DNA of 16,045 nucleotides from an uncultured Actinomycetes bacterium (lineage in GTDB: Bacteria > Actinomycetota > Actinomycetes > Nanopelagicales > Nanopelagicaceae), in assembly GCA_903939005.1 (NCBI GenBank), contig CAJAFH010000253.1, forward strand, positions 1 through 16,045. Direction: 5' to 3'. The position numbers were made by a program, and so were the translations under genes. This document shows, one piece after another, positions 6,958 through 13,460 of this stretch. The stretch's first letter is position 1. Each line of letters opens with the position of its first letter. The notes under the pieces were generated by a model. The model had not been told where the DNA came from and did no database searches. It was given only the letters and a program-made list of their open reading frames with translations.

Positions 6958-7571
6958 ACCGCCGAGTTCTAATCGTTGATGATCATCCGATAGTTCGCGC
7001 TGGGTTGGAGCAAGCACTGGTTAAGGCCAATTTCACAATCTGTGCCGTTGCCGCCAGCAAGAACGAAGCAATAGCGCAGATTGCACGAACAAACCCAAAC
7101 CTAATTTTGCTGGACCTAAATCTTCCTGATGGCAGTGGGTTCGAAGTGGCTAACTGGGCTAGAGGGATTTCCGATGAAATTGGAATTGTAATTCTTACCC
7201 TTAACGACGCACCTGAATTATTGCTTACCGCTCTTTCGGCCCAAGTAAGTGGCTTTGTATTAAAAAGTGCGCCAATATCAGAAGTCATCGCAACATTAGA
7301 ACGCGCTCTGATTACGCCGCTGAGTTTTACCGCATCTGGTTTACAAAAAGCGCTCAAAGCAAAAGAGCGGTTACCGAGTTTGAGTTCGAGAGAATTAGAG
7401 GTTCTAACAATTTTGGCCACGGGTAAAAGCACCAAAGAAATAGCTCGTCAACTTTATTTGGGTGAGCCAACTATCAAAACGCACTTAGCAAGTATCTATC
7501 GCAAACTTGAGGTCAGTAATCGAATCTCAGCAGTTGCAGTTGCCCGTGATAATTCTTGGTTAGGCGAGTAA
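6954..7571 (+). CDS. NarL/LuxR-family response regulator
   Basis: A 205-residue regulator. The receiver domain (about 1-120) has the acidic pair D9/D10 in VDDH, phosphoacceptor D54 in LLDLNLPDG, T82 in ILTLND and K104 in VLKSA, all in the expected order. After a short linker, the C-terminal GerE helix-turn-helix begins at LSSRELEVL (143-151) and continues through STKEIARQL and TIKTHLASIYRKL. It should be phosphorylated by the adjoining kinase and bind DNA as a dimer. The start is TTG inside TTGA, overlapping the kinase stop, so translation is coupled. The 3' end overlaps the convergent pimB gene by 12 nt. The regulated genes cannot be read from the sequence; the envelope and fatty-acid genes nearby are a reasonable guess. 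Confidence 0.9.
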   Translation: MNRRVLIVDDHPIVRAGLEQALVKANFTICAVAASKNEAIAQIARTNPNLILLDLNLPDGSGFEVANWARGISDEIGIVILTLNDAPELLLTALSAQVSGFVLKSAPISEVIATLERALITPLSFTASGLQKALKAKERLPSLSSRELEVLTILATGKSTKEIARQLYLGEPTIKTHLASIYRKLEVSNRISAVAVARDNSWLGE

Positions 7572-8699
7572 CGCCGCGTATCTAGTAGCCCAAATTTCCC
7601 AGCGCCAGTTTTCAATAATCCAAGCTCTTCCATTTGCACCCATGAGTGCGCAGAGTTCTGGATTATTTAGTAATTCAATACAGGCATCAGCAATCTCAGA
7701 AGGGTTCGTGCCATCAACAACTACGCCGGTTTCGCCAACTAGAACTGCATCGGGTGCTCCCCCAGATTTTCCGCCTACTACCGGTAACCCACACGCGCTA
7801 GCTTCGAGATAGACAATGCCTAATCCCTCTACTTCTAGCCCGAAGAAACGTGAACGCGAAGGCATTGCAAAGATATCTCCCAAGCAGATGTATTTAGGGA
7901 GTTCGGCGTAGTTAATCCGGCCAATAAATGTTACGCAATCACTAACTTTGAGTTTGAGAGCTAATTTTTCTAGATAATCCTGGTGCGGACCAACCCCAAC
8001 TAAAACTAGATGCACATTAGGCACCGCGGATTTGATTGCAGGTAGCGCTGCAATTAACTTGTCCTGCCCCTTGCGATGAACTAACCGACCAACGCTGATA
8101 ATTACCGACTTATCAGTTAGTCCTAGTTCGGCTCGCAACTTACTAGAATCAGTAGGAATGAAATGGTCAACATCAATGCCGGGTGCAATCTGCACCAACT
8201 TGCTTGCATCGGCTTTGCTTAGTGCCTTGCTGATCTCACCTCTGGTGTAATCGCCCAAATATGTAATCGCATCAATATTTTTACTCATATACCTAATCGC
8301 AAAAGTGAACGGTGGAACTTTGGCCCACCAAACTTCGTGGCCATGTGTAAGCGCCACAATCTTTTGTGCGCCCGCACGACGCATTGCTCGAGCCATAATT
8401 GCAAGTGGTGCGGCGGCACCAAATGTCACTTTCGATAAATTTCGATCGTTAATTATTTTTTGACAAGTTTTGACAACACGAGGAGTTGGCAGCAGGATTT
8501 TGCTGCGATCACGAATAACTTCAACGCCGTAATTGCGTAGCCATTCTGCATCGAAAGCTTGTGCGTTAGTTTGAGCGCTGGTGTAAACAATGACCGAACC
8601 TTTGGGCAAGCGTTCAATTAATCCGTGTACAAAAGTTTCAATCCCCCCAGCTCTGGGGCCAAAGTCATTAGTTATAAAAAGAGTCGTTGCAACCATCAC
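7560..8699 (-). CDS. pimB: PimB'-like GDP-mannose:phosphatidylinositol mannoside alpha-mannosyltransferase
   Basis: A 379-residue GT-B glycosyltransferase of family GT4. It has the N-terminal loop FGPRAGGIE (13-21), HGHE (119-122), the donor-site residues R205 and K210 in GRLVHRKG, and the EX7E motif E291-E299 in VEGLGIVYLEA followed by GGKSGGAPDAV (309-319). The segment MPSRSRFFGLEVEGLGIV closely resembles the PimB' signature. In mycobacteria and corynebacteria PimB' adds the second mannose to phosphatidylinositol mannoside on the cytoplasmic face of the membrane. The start is GTG at 8699, which shares one base with the TAG of the NlpC gene; ATG at 8696 is an equal alternative. No Shine-Dalgarno sequence is seen, so translation probably depends on the upstream gene. 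Whether this organism makes PIMs is inferred. Confidence 0.85.
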   Translation of the reverse strand: MMVATTLFITNDFGPRAGGIETFVHGLIERLPKGSVIVYTSAQTNAQAFDAEWLRNYGVEVIRDRSKILLPTPRVVKTCQKIINDRNLSKVTFGAAAPLAIMARAMRRAGAQKIVALTHGHEVWWAKVPPFTFAIRYMSKNIDAITYLGDYTRGEISKALSKADASKLVQIAPGIDVDHFIPTDSSKLRAELGLTDKSVIISVGRLVHRKGQDKLIAALPAIKSAVPNVHLVLVGVGPHQDYLEKLALKLKVSDCVTFIGRINYAELPKYICLGDIFAMPSRSRFFGLEVEGLGIVYLEASACGLPVVGGKSGGAPDAVLVGETGVVVDGTNPSEIADACIELLNNPELCALMGANGRAWIIENWRWEIWATRYAALLA

Positions 8700-9721
8700 T
8701 AGAACCGGCGAACGGCAACGAGCGGTTTGCGACCTAGCGCCGTAGAAGCGTTAGATACAACTTTCACACGTGAACCAGAACGTGGGGCGTGAACCATCTT
8801 GCCGCCACCTAAGTAAATTGCCACATGTGAAATAGGCCGCCCATAGAAGAGTAAATCGCCGGGCTTTGCCGACTTATACGAGACTGAGCGGCCATAACGC
8901 GATTGCGCCCTAGATGAATGTGGCAGTGATACTCCGGCCGACTGATAGGCACGCATGGTTAGGCCCGAGCAATCCCAGGTTACGGTGCCTGCAGAGCCAA
9001 AGACATATCGATCACCGATCTGCTTTAGCGCATACTTAATCGCTATTCCAGCGCGACCTGAAATCGCACCCGCACTGCTTGCATATGCTTTAGAAGAAGC
9101 TTGGTCGGCATCCTCTTCAGCTGCCTTCAGAGCAGCCAAACGAGCTCGGTCTTCCTTCTTTAATTTCGCTAATATTTTTTCGGCAGCCGCTAATTTAGAT
9201 TTTGCTTGTGCCGACTTCTGAGCAAACCTTTTCTGCGCCGCTTGTACAAGTGCCAGCTTGTCATCAACCGTAAGCTTTGTTGCATTAAGGCGTTGTTCTG
9301 CCGCTTCGAATTTCCTTAATTGAGAACTCTTTGCTCGAGTGATTGACTCCAATGAACCTGCCGAACTTAAATAAAGTTCTGGGTTAGCCGAAAAAAGAAG
9401 TTCTAAGCCTTGGCTCAATCCCCCGGCTTTGTATTGTTCAATTGCAATTGTGCCTAATGATTTCTTAAGTGCATCCACTGTTGCGCCTTGCGCAGCAGCC
9501 TCTTGCTTAAGTCCATTTAGCGTTTTGGTTAAAGTCGCTAGTTGAACCTTTGCCGCCTGTGCGCCTTCGGCAGCGGCAGTTGCATCTTCTTCAAGTTGGC
9601 GAACTTGGGCTTGAATTTGAGCCAGGGTTGGAGCAGCTTGAGCAATGGGTGCGATTAATGCGCTAGCCATAGTTACAGCCACGCCAATTGCGAGCGCGCT
9701 TCGTAAACCTATGCGTGACAT
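8699..9721 (-). CDS. Secreted coiled-coil NlpC/P60 peptidoglycan hydrolase
   Basis: A 340-residue secreted hydrolase expected to cut peptide stems of peptidoglycan. A signal peptide covers 1-29, with basic SRIGLR, a hydrophobic core and AQA before the cut. Residues 31 to about 210 are Ala-, Lys- and Gln-rich with heptad character, the coiled-coil regulatory region seen in actinobacterial RipA/RpfB-partner type enzymes. The C-terminal NlpC/P60 domain (about 222-340) has catalytic C251 in WDCSGL, H299 in SHVAIYL and H311 in HAPRSG. The ATG at 9721 is preferred over one at 9754 because a promoter (TTGAGT, 18 nt, TAGCCT) ends 7 nt before it and the signal peptide then starts properly. The stop shares one base with the pimB start, so the two envelope genes form an operon. 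Confidence 0.9.
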   Translation of the reverse strand: MSRIGLRSALAIGVAVTMASALIAPIAQAAPTLAQIQAQVRQLEEDATAAAEGAQAAKVQLATLTKTLNGLKQEAAAQGATVDALKKSLGTIAIEQYKAGGLSQGLELLFSANPELYLSSAGSLESITRAKSSQLRKFEAAEQRLNATKLTVDDKLALVQAAQKRFAQKSAQAKSKLAAAEKILAKLKKEDRARLAALKAAEEDADQASSKAYASSAGAISGRAGIAIKYALKQIGDRYVFGSAGTVTWDCSGLTMRAYQSAGVSLPHSSRAQSRYGRSVSYKSAKPGDLLFYGRPISHVAIYLGGGKMVHAPRSGSRVKVVSNASTALGRKPLVAVRRF

Positions 9722-9728
9722 GGAGAAG

Positions 9729-9758
9729 AGGCTATCGGTGGGTACTTGCGCCACTCAA
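9729..9758 (-). promoter_or_regulatory. Leaderless promoter of the NlpC/P60-pimB operon
   Basis: On minus: -35 TTGAGT (9753-9758), an 18-nt spacer, -10 TAGCCT (9729-9734), then 7 nt to the ATG at 9721. This is one of the two promoters in the window with both elements at good spacing before a leaderless start. It favours the 9721 start over the longer 9754 frame. Confidence 0.6.
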
Positions 9759-9777
9759 CCTCAAACCGCGCCTAACT

Positions 9778-9798
9778 GCCTAAAAGCGCAATTTAGGC
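9778..9798. repeat. Hairpin B between the CxxC gene and the NlpC gene
   Basis: GCCTAAA (9778-9784) and TTTAGGC (9792-9798) form a perfect 7-bp stem with a 7-nt loop. It lies 3 nt from the larger hairpin at 9802-9827, upstream of the NlpC promoter. There is no U-tract. It may be part of a terminator pair or a binding site. Confidence 0.4.
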
Positions 9799-9801
9799 TC
9801 A

Positions 9802-9827
9802 GAATTCGCCCACAAATCGGCGAATTC
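9802..9827 (-). terminator. Hairpin A, terminator-like, after the CxxC gene
   Basis: GAATTCGCC (9802-9810) and GGCGAATTC (9819-9827) form a perfect 9-bp stem with an 8-nt loop. It begins 18 nt beyond the stop codon of the small minus-strand gene. No U-tract follows, but U-poor terminators are accepted in Actinobacteria. It could instead be an operator. Confidence 0.4.
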
Positions 9828-9845
9828 ACAGGAAAGTTTGGCTGA

Positions 9846-10019
9846 TTAGGCGAGAAAACGAAGTGGCGGAACGATCCCTCGAGATGAGAGAAGTTGGAGA
9901 GCATCCGCAGTTTGGTTACTTAAATCCACCGAGTCTTCAGCTTTGTTGAGAAAGAATGAAACAACGCAATCTTTACAAGCCAAATCTCGCAGGGAACAAG
10001 AATCGCAGTCAATGATCAT
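9846..10019 (-). CDS. Small conserved-type CxxC/CxxC protein (57 aa)
   Basis: A 57-residue protein beginning MIIDCDSCSLRDLACKDC, with C5-x2-C8 and C15-x2-C18, and ending IVPPLRFLA before a TAA. The four closely spaced cysteines suggest a metal (Zn or Fe-S) site; the remainder looks like one or two helices. An in-frame TAG lies just upstream of the ATG, so this is the only possible ATG start, and TACTCT plus 7 nt precedes it as a leaderless promoter. From memory, small proteins with a DC..C..RD.AC.DCVV start and a GLVPPLR end are common in Actinobacteria beside NlpC/P60 genes, usually annotated as hypothetical. The gene lies 124 nt upstream of the NlpC gene on the same strand. Function is unknown; it is shorter than 60 residues and easily missed. 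Confidence 0.82.
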   Translation of the reverse strand: MIIDCDSCSLRDLACKDCVVSFFLNKAEDSVDLSNQTADALQLLSSRGIVPPLRFLA

Positions 10020-10026
10020 GTTCTAA

Positions 10027-10032
10027 AGAGTA
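10027..10032 (-). promoter_or_regulatory. Leaderless promoter -10 box for the CxxC protein
   Basis: TACTCT on minus, then 7 nt (TTAGAAC), then the ATG at 10019. No good -35 match is visible. The same TANNNT-N7-ATG arrangement precedes the SRPBCC and NlpC genes. The 91 nt between this ATG and the divergent reductase start at 10111 hold no other feature that I could see. Confidence 0.55.
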
Positions 10033-10110
10033 AAGGCCGCCACTGACATTGATTTTGATAAACCACAAAAGATTTAAGGCCAGACACTCAAGAATCTACG
10101 CCCTAAACCG

Positions 10111-10626
10111 ATGGCAACCCCCTACCTTTTCTCCGTGCCTGTTATCGCCTCATTAGTCGTTGGTTCCGATGGATCCACTAGCAAAGATGGCCGTTCGGCT
10201 GGAGTTTCTAGCGCCGCTGATCGCCGTGCTTTCTTAGCTCGCCGCCGAACTGCAGACGCGCTGCTAATTGGTGGCAATACCGCTCGTAATGAGCCGTATC
10301 AAAAGACGCCTGTACCAGTTGTGGTTGTTTCTAAATCAATGCTAAACCCGCTTTCAAATAATCGCTTAGCCCATTGGTGGAATTGCGAGCCAACCGAAGC
10401 GTTAGCACGAGCCCAACGCCTATTTGGCGAAACGATTGTGATCGAATCTGGCGTTTCGATAATCGAAGAGTTAATTGCAGCGAAGAAAATTGATCGCCTC
10501 GAGTTAAGCGTTACCTCAGTTACTGCTGGCGAAGATCAAGTTGACTTTAAAAAGTTACTGAGCAAATTTTCGAATGTAACTGAACGAGTTGAAGAAGATA
10601 CAACTTTTTATACTGCAACAAATTAG
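10111..10626 (+). CDS. RibD C-terminal-like (dihydrofolate reductase fold) reductase
   Basis: A 171-residue protein of the RibD_C/DHFR-fold family, whose members reduce a pyrimidine or related substrate with NADPH. Visible are the first strand and substrate loop VIASLVVGSDGSTS (11-24), the helix AADRRAFLARRRTADALLIGG (35-55) that leads into the nucleotide-binding NTARNEPY, and the later ESGVSIIEELI (112-122) followed by a LELSVTSVTAGED strand. It lacks the N-terminal deaminase domain of full RibD and is shorter than usual for a stand-alone reductase (often about 200-250), so either a compact enzyme or a paralog outside riboflavin synthesis is possible. The ATG has no Shine-Dalgarno sequence and only an imperfect -10 (TACGCC at 10097-10102). 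It converges on the transporter gene, 2 nt away. Confidence 0.75.
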   Translation: MATPYLFSVPVIASLVVGSDGSTSKDGRSAGVSSAADRRAFLARRRTADALLIGGNTARNEPYQKTPVPVVVVSKSMLNPLSNNRLAHWWNCEPTEALARAQRLFGETIVIESGVSIIEELIAAKKIDRLELSVTSVTAGEDQVDFKKLLSKFSNVTERVEEDTTFYTATN

Positions 10627-10628
10627 TT

Positions 10629-11480
10629 TTAAAAAGCAGAAAGTATTGCGACTCCGGCAACAGCTAAGAAAACTCCCACATACTGAACTTTATGTAGTCG
10701 CTCGTGTAATAACTTAAAGGCGAGCAAAACTGTGAAAACTGGATAAAGCGAACCAAGCACCATAACCAAGGAAACCAGACCTTCTTGGGTAGCGAGCCCA
10801 AGTGTGAAGTTAGCTAGAAAGTCCGCAACTCCAATGAAAATTAATGAAGGTGCATCAGCAACACTAAATCCGCCGGTCGTGCGAAATCTAATTGCGATAG
10901 CGATCGTAAATAGCGCAGTAGTCGCGCGCATTGTCACCATAGTCATTAACGCACTTGAGTCAGAACCGATACCCATCAGAGTCAATGCAGTACCGAAACC
11001 AAAAGCTGCACCGAAAGCTAAAGCCACTGGCTTTAATGGAAAGCCTTGCGAAATCTCAGGGCCACTTGCACAGAAAGCGCCAGCAAGTGCGATGACCACA
11101 CCAATCCAGCGACCACGAGAAAGTTGTTCACCGCCAATTAACGCGAACATAACTGGCACAACAGCACCGAGTGAACTAATCGGTGAAACAACACCCATGC
11201 GGCCAGAACTAAGGCCAACGTACAAACAGATTAATCCGATATATCCGAGTACTCCAGCAAATACACCTGGCCAGAAAAAGCCAGAGAAAAATCCGTCATT
11301 TCCAAAAGCAACCGCGCCACTTTCGCCGGTTGCAAAGATCAAGAAAATTCCAAAAGCTAAGCCAATCAATTGGGTAATACCAAGGACTGCAAAAGCTTTG
11401 TACTTCTTGCTCATTCGCCCCGCTTGAAAATCGGCGCTACCCCAAAGGGCGCTCGATAAGAGTGCTAGTGCGAAAGCCAT
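10629..11480 (-). CDS. EamA/DMT-family transporter
   Basis: A 283-residue membrane protein with about ten hydrophobic segments arranged as two EamA repeats. The first repeat begins at the N-terminus with ALLSSALWGSADF and ends near GRWIGVVIALAGAF; the second begins around LKPVALAFGAAFGFG and ends with LHERLHKVQYVGVFLAVAGVAIL. The phrases SLGAVVPVMFALIGGEQLSRGRW and SLYPVFTVLLAFKLLHERL are the usual pair of helix-Glu elements of this family. It should move a small metabolite across the cytoplasmic membrane; the substrate cannot be predicted. The ATG is preceded by TAACCT and 6 nt, a leaderless start. It is a single gene, divergent from DUF3000. Confidence 0.88.
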   Translation of the reverse strand: MAFALALLSSALWGSADFQAGRMSKKYKAFAVLGITQLIGLAFGIFLIFATGESGAVAFGNDGFFSGFFWPGVFAGVLGYIGLICLYVGLSSGRMGVVSPISSLGAVVPVMFALIGGEQLSRGRWIGVVIALAGAFCASGPEISQGFPLKPVALAFGAAFGFGTALTLMGIGSDSSALMTMVTMRATTALFTIAIAIRFRTTGGFSVADAPSLIFIGVADFLANFTLGLATQEGLVSLVMVLGSLYPVFTVLLAFKLLHERLHKVQYVGVFLAVAGVAILSAF

Positions 11481-11486
11481 TTGCGT

Positions 11487-11492
11487 AGGTTA
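11487..11492 (-). promoter_or_regulatory. Leaderless promoter -10 box for the EamA transporter
   Basis: TAACCT on minus, 6 nt (ACGCAA), then the ATG at 11480. No convincing -35 element. It shares the 60-nt divergent gap with the DUF3000 promoter. Confidence 0.5.
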
Positions 11493-11528
11493 CCGCCCCG
11501 CCTCCCCTAAATTGCCTTCCGTCATCTT

Positions 11529-11534
11529 TACACT
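11529..11534 (+). promoter_or_regulatory. Leaderless promoter -10 box for the DUF3000 gene
   Basis: TACACT, then 6 nt (CAGGTA), then GTG at 11541. The spacing supports GTG as the true first codon, so this would be a leaderless message with a GTG start. No convincing -35 element. Confidence 0.55.
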
Positions 11535-11540
11535 CAGGTA

Positions 11541-12128
11541 GTGGATGCTGCAGCCTTTGATCGTTTGATTGATCAACTTAGAACTGTAGATACCCGTTCA
11601 GAAATTATTCTGGAGGAAGTCCCTGCCCCTCAGAAACTAGCCAAATTTTCTTTTGCTTTTTCCGCCGATGTAAGCAATGGCTTAACTGGTGATGCCGAAG
11701 ATGGTGTTGGCTCGGGCCGCTTTGTTTTGTTGCACGAACCAGGTGGCCAAGAAACTTGGGAATCTGACTTTCGCTGCGTGACTTTCATGAGTGCAGATGT
11801 TGAAGCCGATATGCATGAAGATCCGATGCTCGCTGAAGTCGGTTGGTCTTGGTTTTTAGATTCCCTCGCTGATGCCGGTTGTGAATACAGCGCACCAAGT
11901 GGAACAGTTACTCGCGTTACTAGCGCCTCATTCGGCAAACTAACTGGGCGCCGCAATGAAGCTGAGATTGAAATTCGTGCGTCTTGGTCACCAATTATTA
12001 AATCTGCCGATGAATTGTTTAACCACGTTACTGCTTGGTGCAATCTGCTTGCTACGGTGGCCGGTCTGCCACCAATTCCAGATGGGGTCTCGGTAATTTC
12101 CCCATCACGTAAACGACGCACAAGTTAA
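11541..12128 (+). CDS. DUF3000 family protein
   Basis: A 195-residue protein recognised as DUF3000, a family of unknown function found, to my knowledge, in Actinobacteria. The family core is clear: GRFVLLHEPGGQETWESDFRC (about 59-79), then MLAEVGWSWFLDSLADAGCEY (95-115) and APSGTVTRVTSASFG (117-131). The end is basic (SRKRRTS). The GTG start is supported by a leaderless promoter box 6 nt upstream. The RNase D start codon follows 9 nt after its stop, so the two are probably co-transcribed. In Streptomyces, from memory, hemE lies between DUF3000 and RNase D; here it is absent. No catalytic residues can be named. Confidence 0.9.
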   Translation: MDAAAFDRLIDQLRTVDTRSEIILEEVPAPQKLAKFSFAFSADVSNGLTGDAEDGVGSGRFVLLHEPGGQETWESDFRCVTFMSADVEADMHEDPMLAEVGWSWFLDSLADAGCEYSAPSGTVTRVTSASFGKLTGRRNEAEIEIRASWSPIIKSADELFNHVTAWCNLLATVAGLPPIPDGVSVISPSRKRRTS

Positions 12129-12137
12129 TTTGTTTTG

Positions 12138-13403
12138 ATGACCGACGATGAGGCAGTAACAGCCACGCCATTACTAGTACCGGCTGCCGGCACTCCCCCA
12201 GTAATTGCTGATGAAGAATCATTTAAAGCAGCGCTAGCGGAATTAGCAAAAGGTGCCGGGCCATTTGCCGTCGATGCAGAGCGAGCTTCTGGTTATAAAT
12301 ACAGTGCTCGTGCTTATCTCATTCAAATAAAGCGTAATGGTGGCGGTTTACATTTAATTGATCCGATTCCATTTGGCCCTGGTCATCAATTATTTGCCGA
12401 ATTAAATGAACTACTAAATACCGATGAAGTAATTCTGCACGCTAGCACCCAAGATTTACCTTGTTTGCGCGAGCTAGGTATTAATCCAAAACTATTATTT
12501 GATACTGAATTAGGTGGACGTATTGCAGGTTTGCCTCGTGTGGGTCTCGGGCCATTACTTGAAGCGCACCTTGGCGTATTGCTCGCAAAAGAACATTCGG
12601 CAGTGGATTGGTCGGTTCGCCCACTGCCACTTGATTGGCTTAATTACGCAGCTCTAGATGTTGAACTACTAATTGAACTGCGAAACATAATTGCGCAGTT
12701 ATTGCTCGATGCGAAGAAATTACCTTGGGCCGAAGCTGAGTTCGCTGCGATTCTGGCGGCACCCCCTAGTCCGCCACGGGTTGACCCATGGCGCCGCACT
12801 TCTGGAATGCACAAAATTAGAAAACGTAATCAGTTGGCAGTAATTCGCTCACTTTGGAATGTGCGAAATCAAATCGCTGAATCACTCGATGTTTCACCGG
12901 GTAAGTTATTAAATGACAGCGCAATCGTTGAACTTGCCATGAACCCACCAACTAATAAACGTGAGTTCGATAAAGTTCTTCGGCCAATTGGTTTGCGTGC
13001 CCGATGGAAAGAAAATTTAGATATCTGGTTAGCAGCAATTGCCTCAGCTGTGGCGTTGCCCGAAAACGATCATCCAGAAATGCGCGCGGCCGGTGATTCA
13101 ATGCCACCAACTAAAATTTGGAAAGAACGTTTCCCGGAAAAATACGCACCCTTTACTCATGCTCGTGCTGCAGTGGAACTTCGGGCCGCAGAGTTAAATA
13201 TTCCAGTTGAGAATTTAATTTCACCTGAGGTAATTAGAAAATTGGTTTGGAAAGCATCAACCGATGTCAGTAAAGATGCCCTCGAACTTGGCGCTCGCCC
13301 TTGGCAGGTGGCCGAAATAGCCGATTTAGTCAGCGCTGCCCTGCTCGAACGAGAGCCACTAGCGGTGCCTGAAGCGCCAGAGGCGGCCGTTGAGCCAGAG
13401 TGA
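12138..13403 (+). CDS. rnd: Ribonuclease D (DEDD 3'-5' exonuclease with HRDC domain)
   Basis: A 421-residue 3'-5' exoribonuclease expected to trim tRNA and other structured RNA precursors. The exonuclease domain has Exo I D46-x-E48 in FAVDAERA, Exo II D107 in HASTQDLPCL and Exo III Y170-x3-D174 in NYAALDVELL, which gives the full DEDDy set. An HRDC domain follows at about 228-305 (AVIRSLWNVRNQIAESLDV, then LLNDSAIVELA), and the C-terminal extension is longer than in E. coli, as in other actinobacterial members. A TTG at 12135 precedes the ATG at 12138; the ATG is chosen. No Shine-Dalgarno sequence is seen, so translation may rely on the DUF3000 gene upstream. It ends with TGA 4 nt before a strong inverted repeat. 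Confidence 0.92.
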   Translation: MTDDEAVTATPLLVPAAGTPPVIADEESFKAALAELAKGAGPFAVDAERASGYKYSARAYLIQIKRNGGGLHLIDPIPFGPGHQLFAELNELLNTDEVILHASTQDLPCLRELGINPKLLFDTELGGRIAGLPRVGLGPLLEAHLGVLLAKEHSAVDWSVRPLPLDWLNYAALDVELLIELRNIIAQLLLDAKKLPWAEAEFAAILAAPPSPPRVDPWRRTSGMHKIRKRNQLAVIRSLWNVRNQIAESLDVSPGKLLNDSAIVELAMNPPTNKREFDKVLRPIGLRARWKENLDIWLAAIASAVALPENDHPEMRAAGDSMPPTKIWKERFPEKYAPFTHARAAVELRAAELNIPVENLISPEVIRKLVWKASTDVSKDALELGARPWQVAEIADLVSAALLEREPLAVPEAPEAAVEPE

Positions 13404-13407
13404 TACG

Positions 13408-13435
13408 AATTACGCAACATTAGAGTTGCGTAATT
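13408..13435. promoter_or_regulatory. Perfect 11-bp inverted repeat: RNase D terminator or efeU operator
   Basis: AATTACGCAAC (13408-13418) and GTTGCGTAATT (13425-13435) are exact reverse complements around a 6-nt centre (ATTAGA). It starts 4 nt after the RNase D stop, so it can fold as a terminator hairpin, though no U-tract follows. Its right arm also contains TTGCGT, the -35 element of the iron permease promoter, so it equally suits a dimeric repressor site. Confidence 0.6.
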
Positions 13436-13454
13436 AAATTGACGCTAGTACGTT
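13426..13454 (+). promoter_or_regulatory. efeU: Leaderless promoter of the efeU gene
   Basis: -35 TTGCGT (13426-13431), a 17-nt spacer, -10 TACGTT (13449-13454), then 6 nt to the ATG at 13461. It is one of the two leaderless promoters in the window with both elements at good spacing. The -35 element lies inside the right arm of the inverted repeat at 13408-13435. Confidence 0.65.
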
Positions 13455-13460
13455 AATCCC

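Noticed and set aside
6983..7435. 150-residue minus-strand frame opposite the response regulator
   Set aside because: The receiver and HTH motifs are clearly on the plus strand; the minus frame has no recognisable domain.
9722..9754. Longer NlpC/P60 start at 9754
   Set aside because: It would place 11 polar residues before the signal peptide and put the -10 box inside the gene; the promoter fits the 9721 start.
9722..9845. c-di-AMP (ydaO) riboswitch upstream of the NlpC/P60 gene
   Set aside because: Such riboswitches do precede cell-wall hydrolase genes in Actinobacteria, but I could not find the conserved core, and a leaderless promoter lies immediately before the start.
10804..11427. 207-residue plus-strand frame opposite the EamA transporter
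   Set aside because: It is rich in Pro, Lys and Ala with no domain, and is the antisense shadow of the membrane-segment codons.
11630..12121. 163-residue minus-strand frame opposite DUF3000
   Set aside because: Ser- and Pro-rich shadow of a recognised gene, with no promoter or homology by eye.
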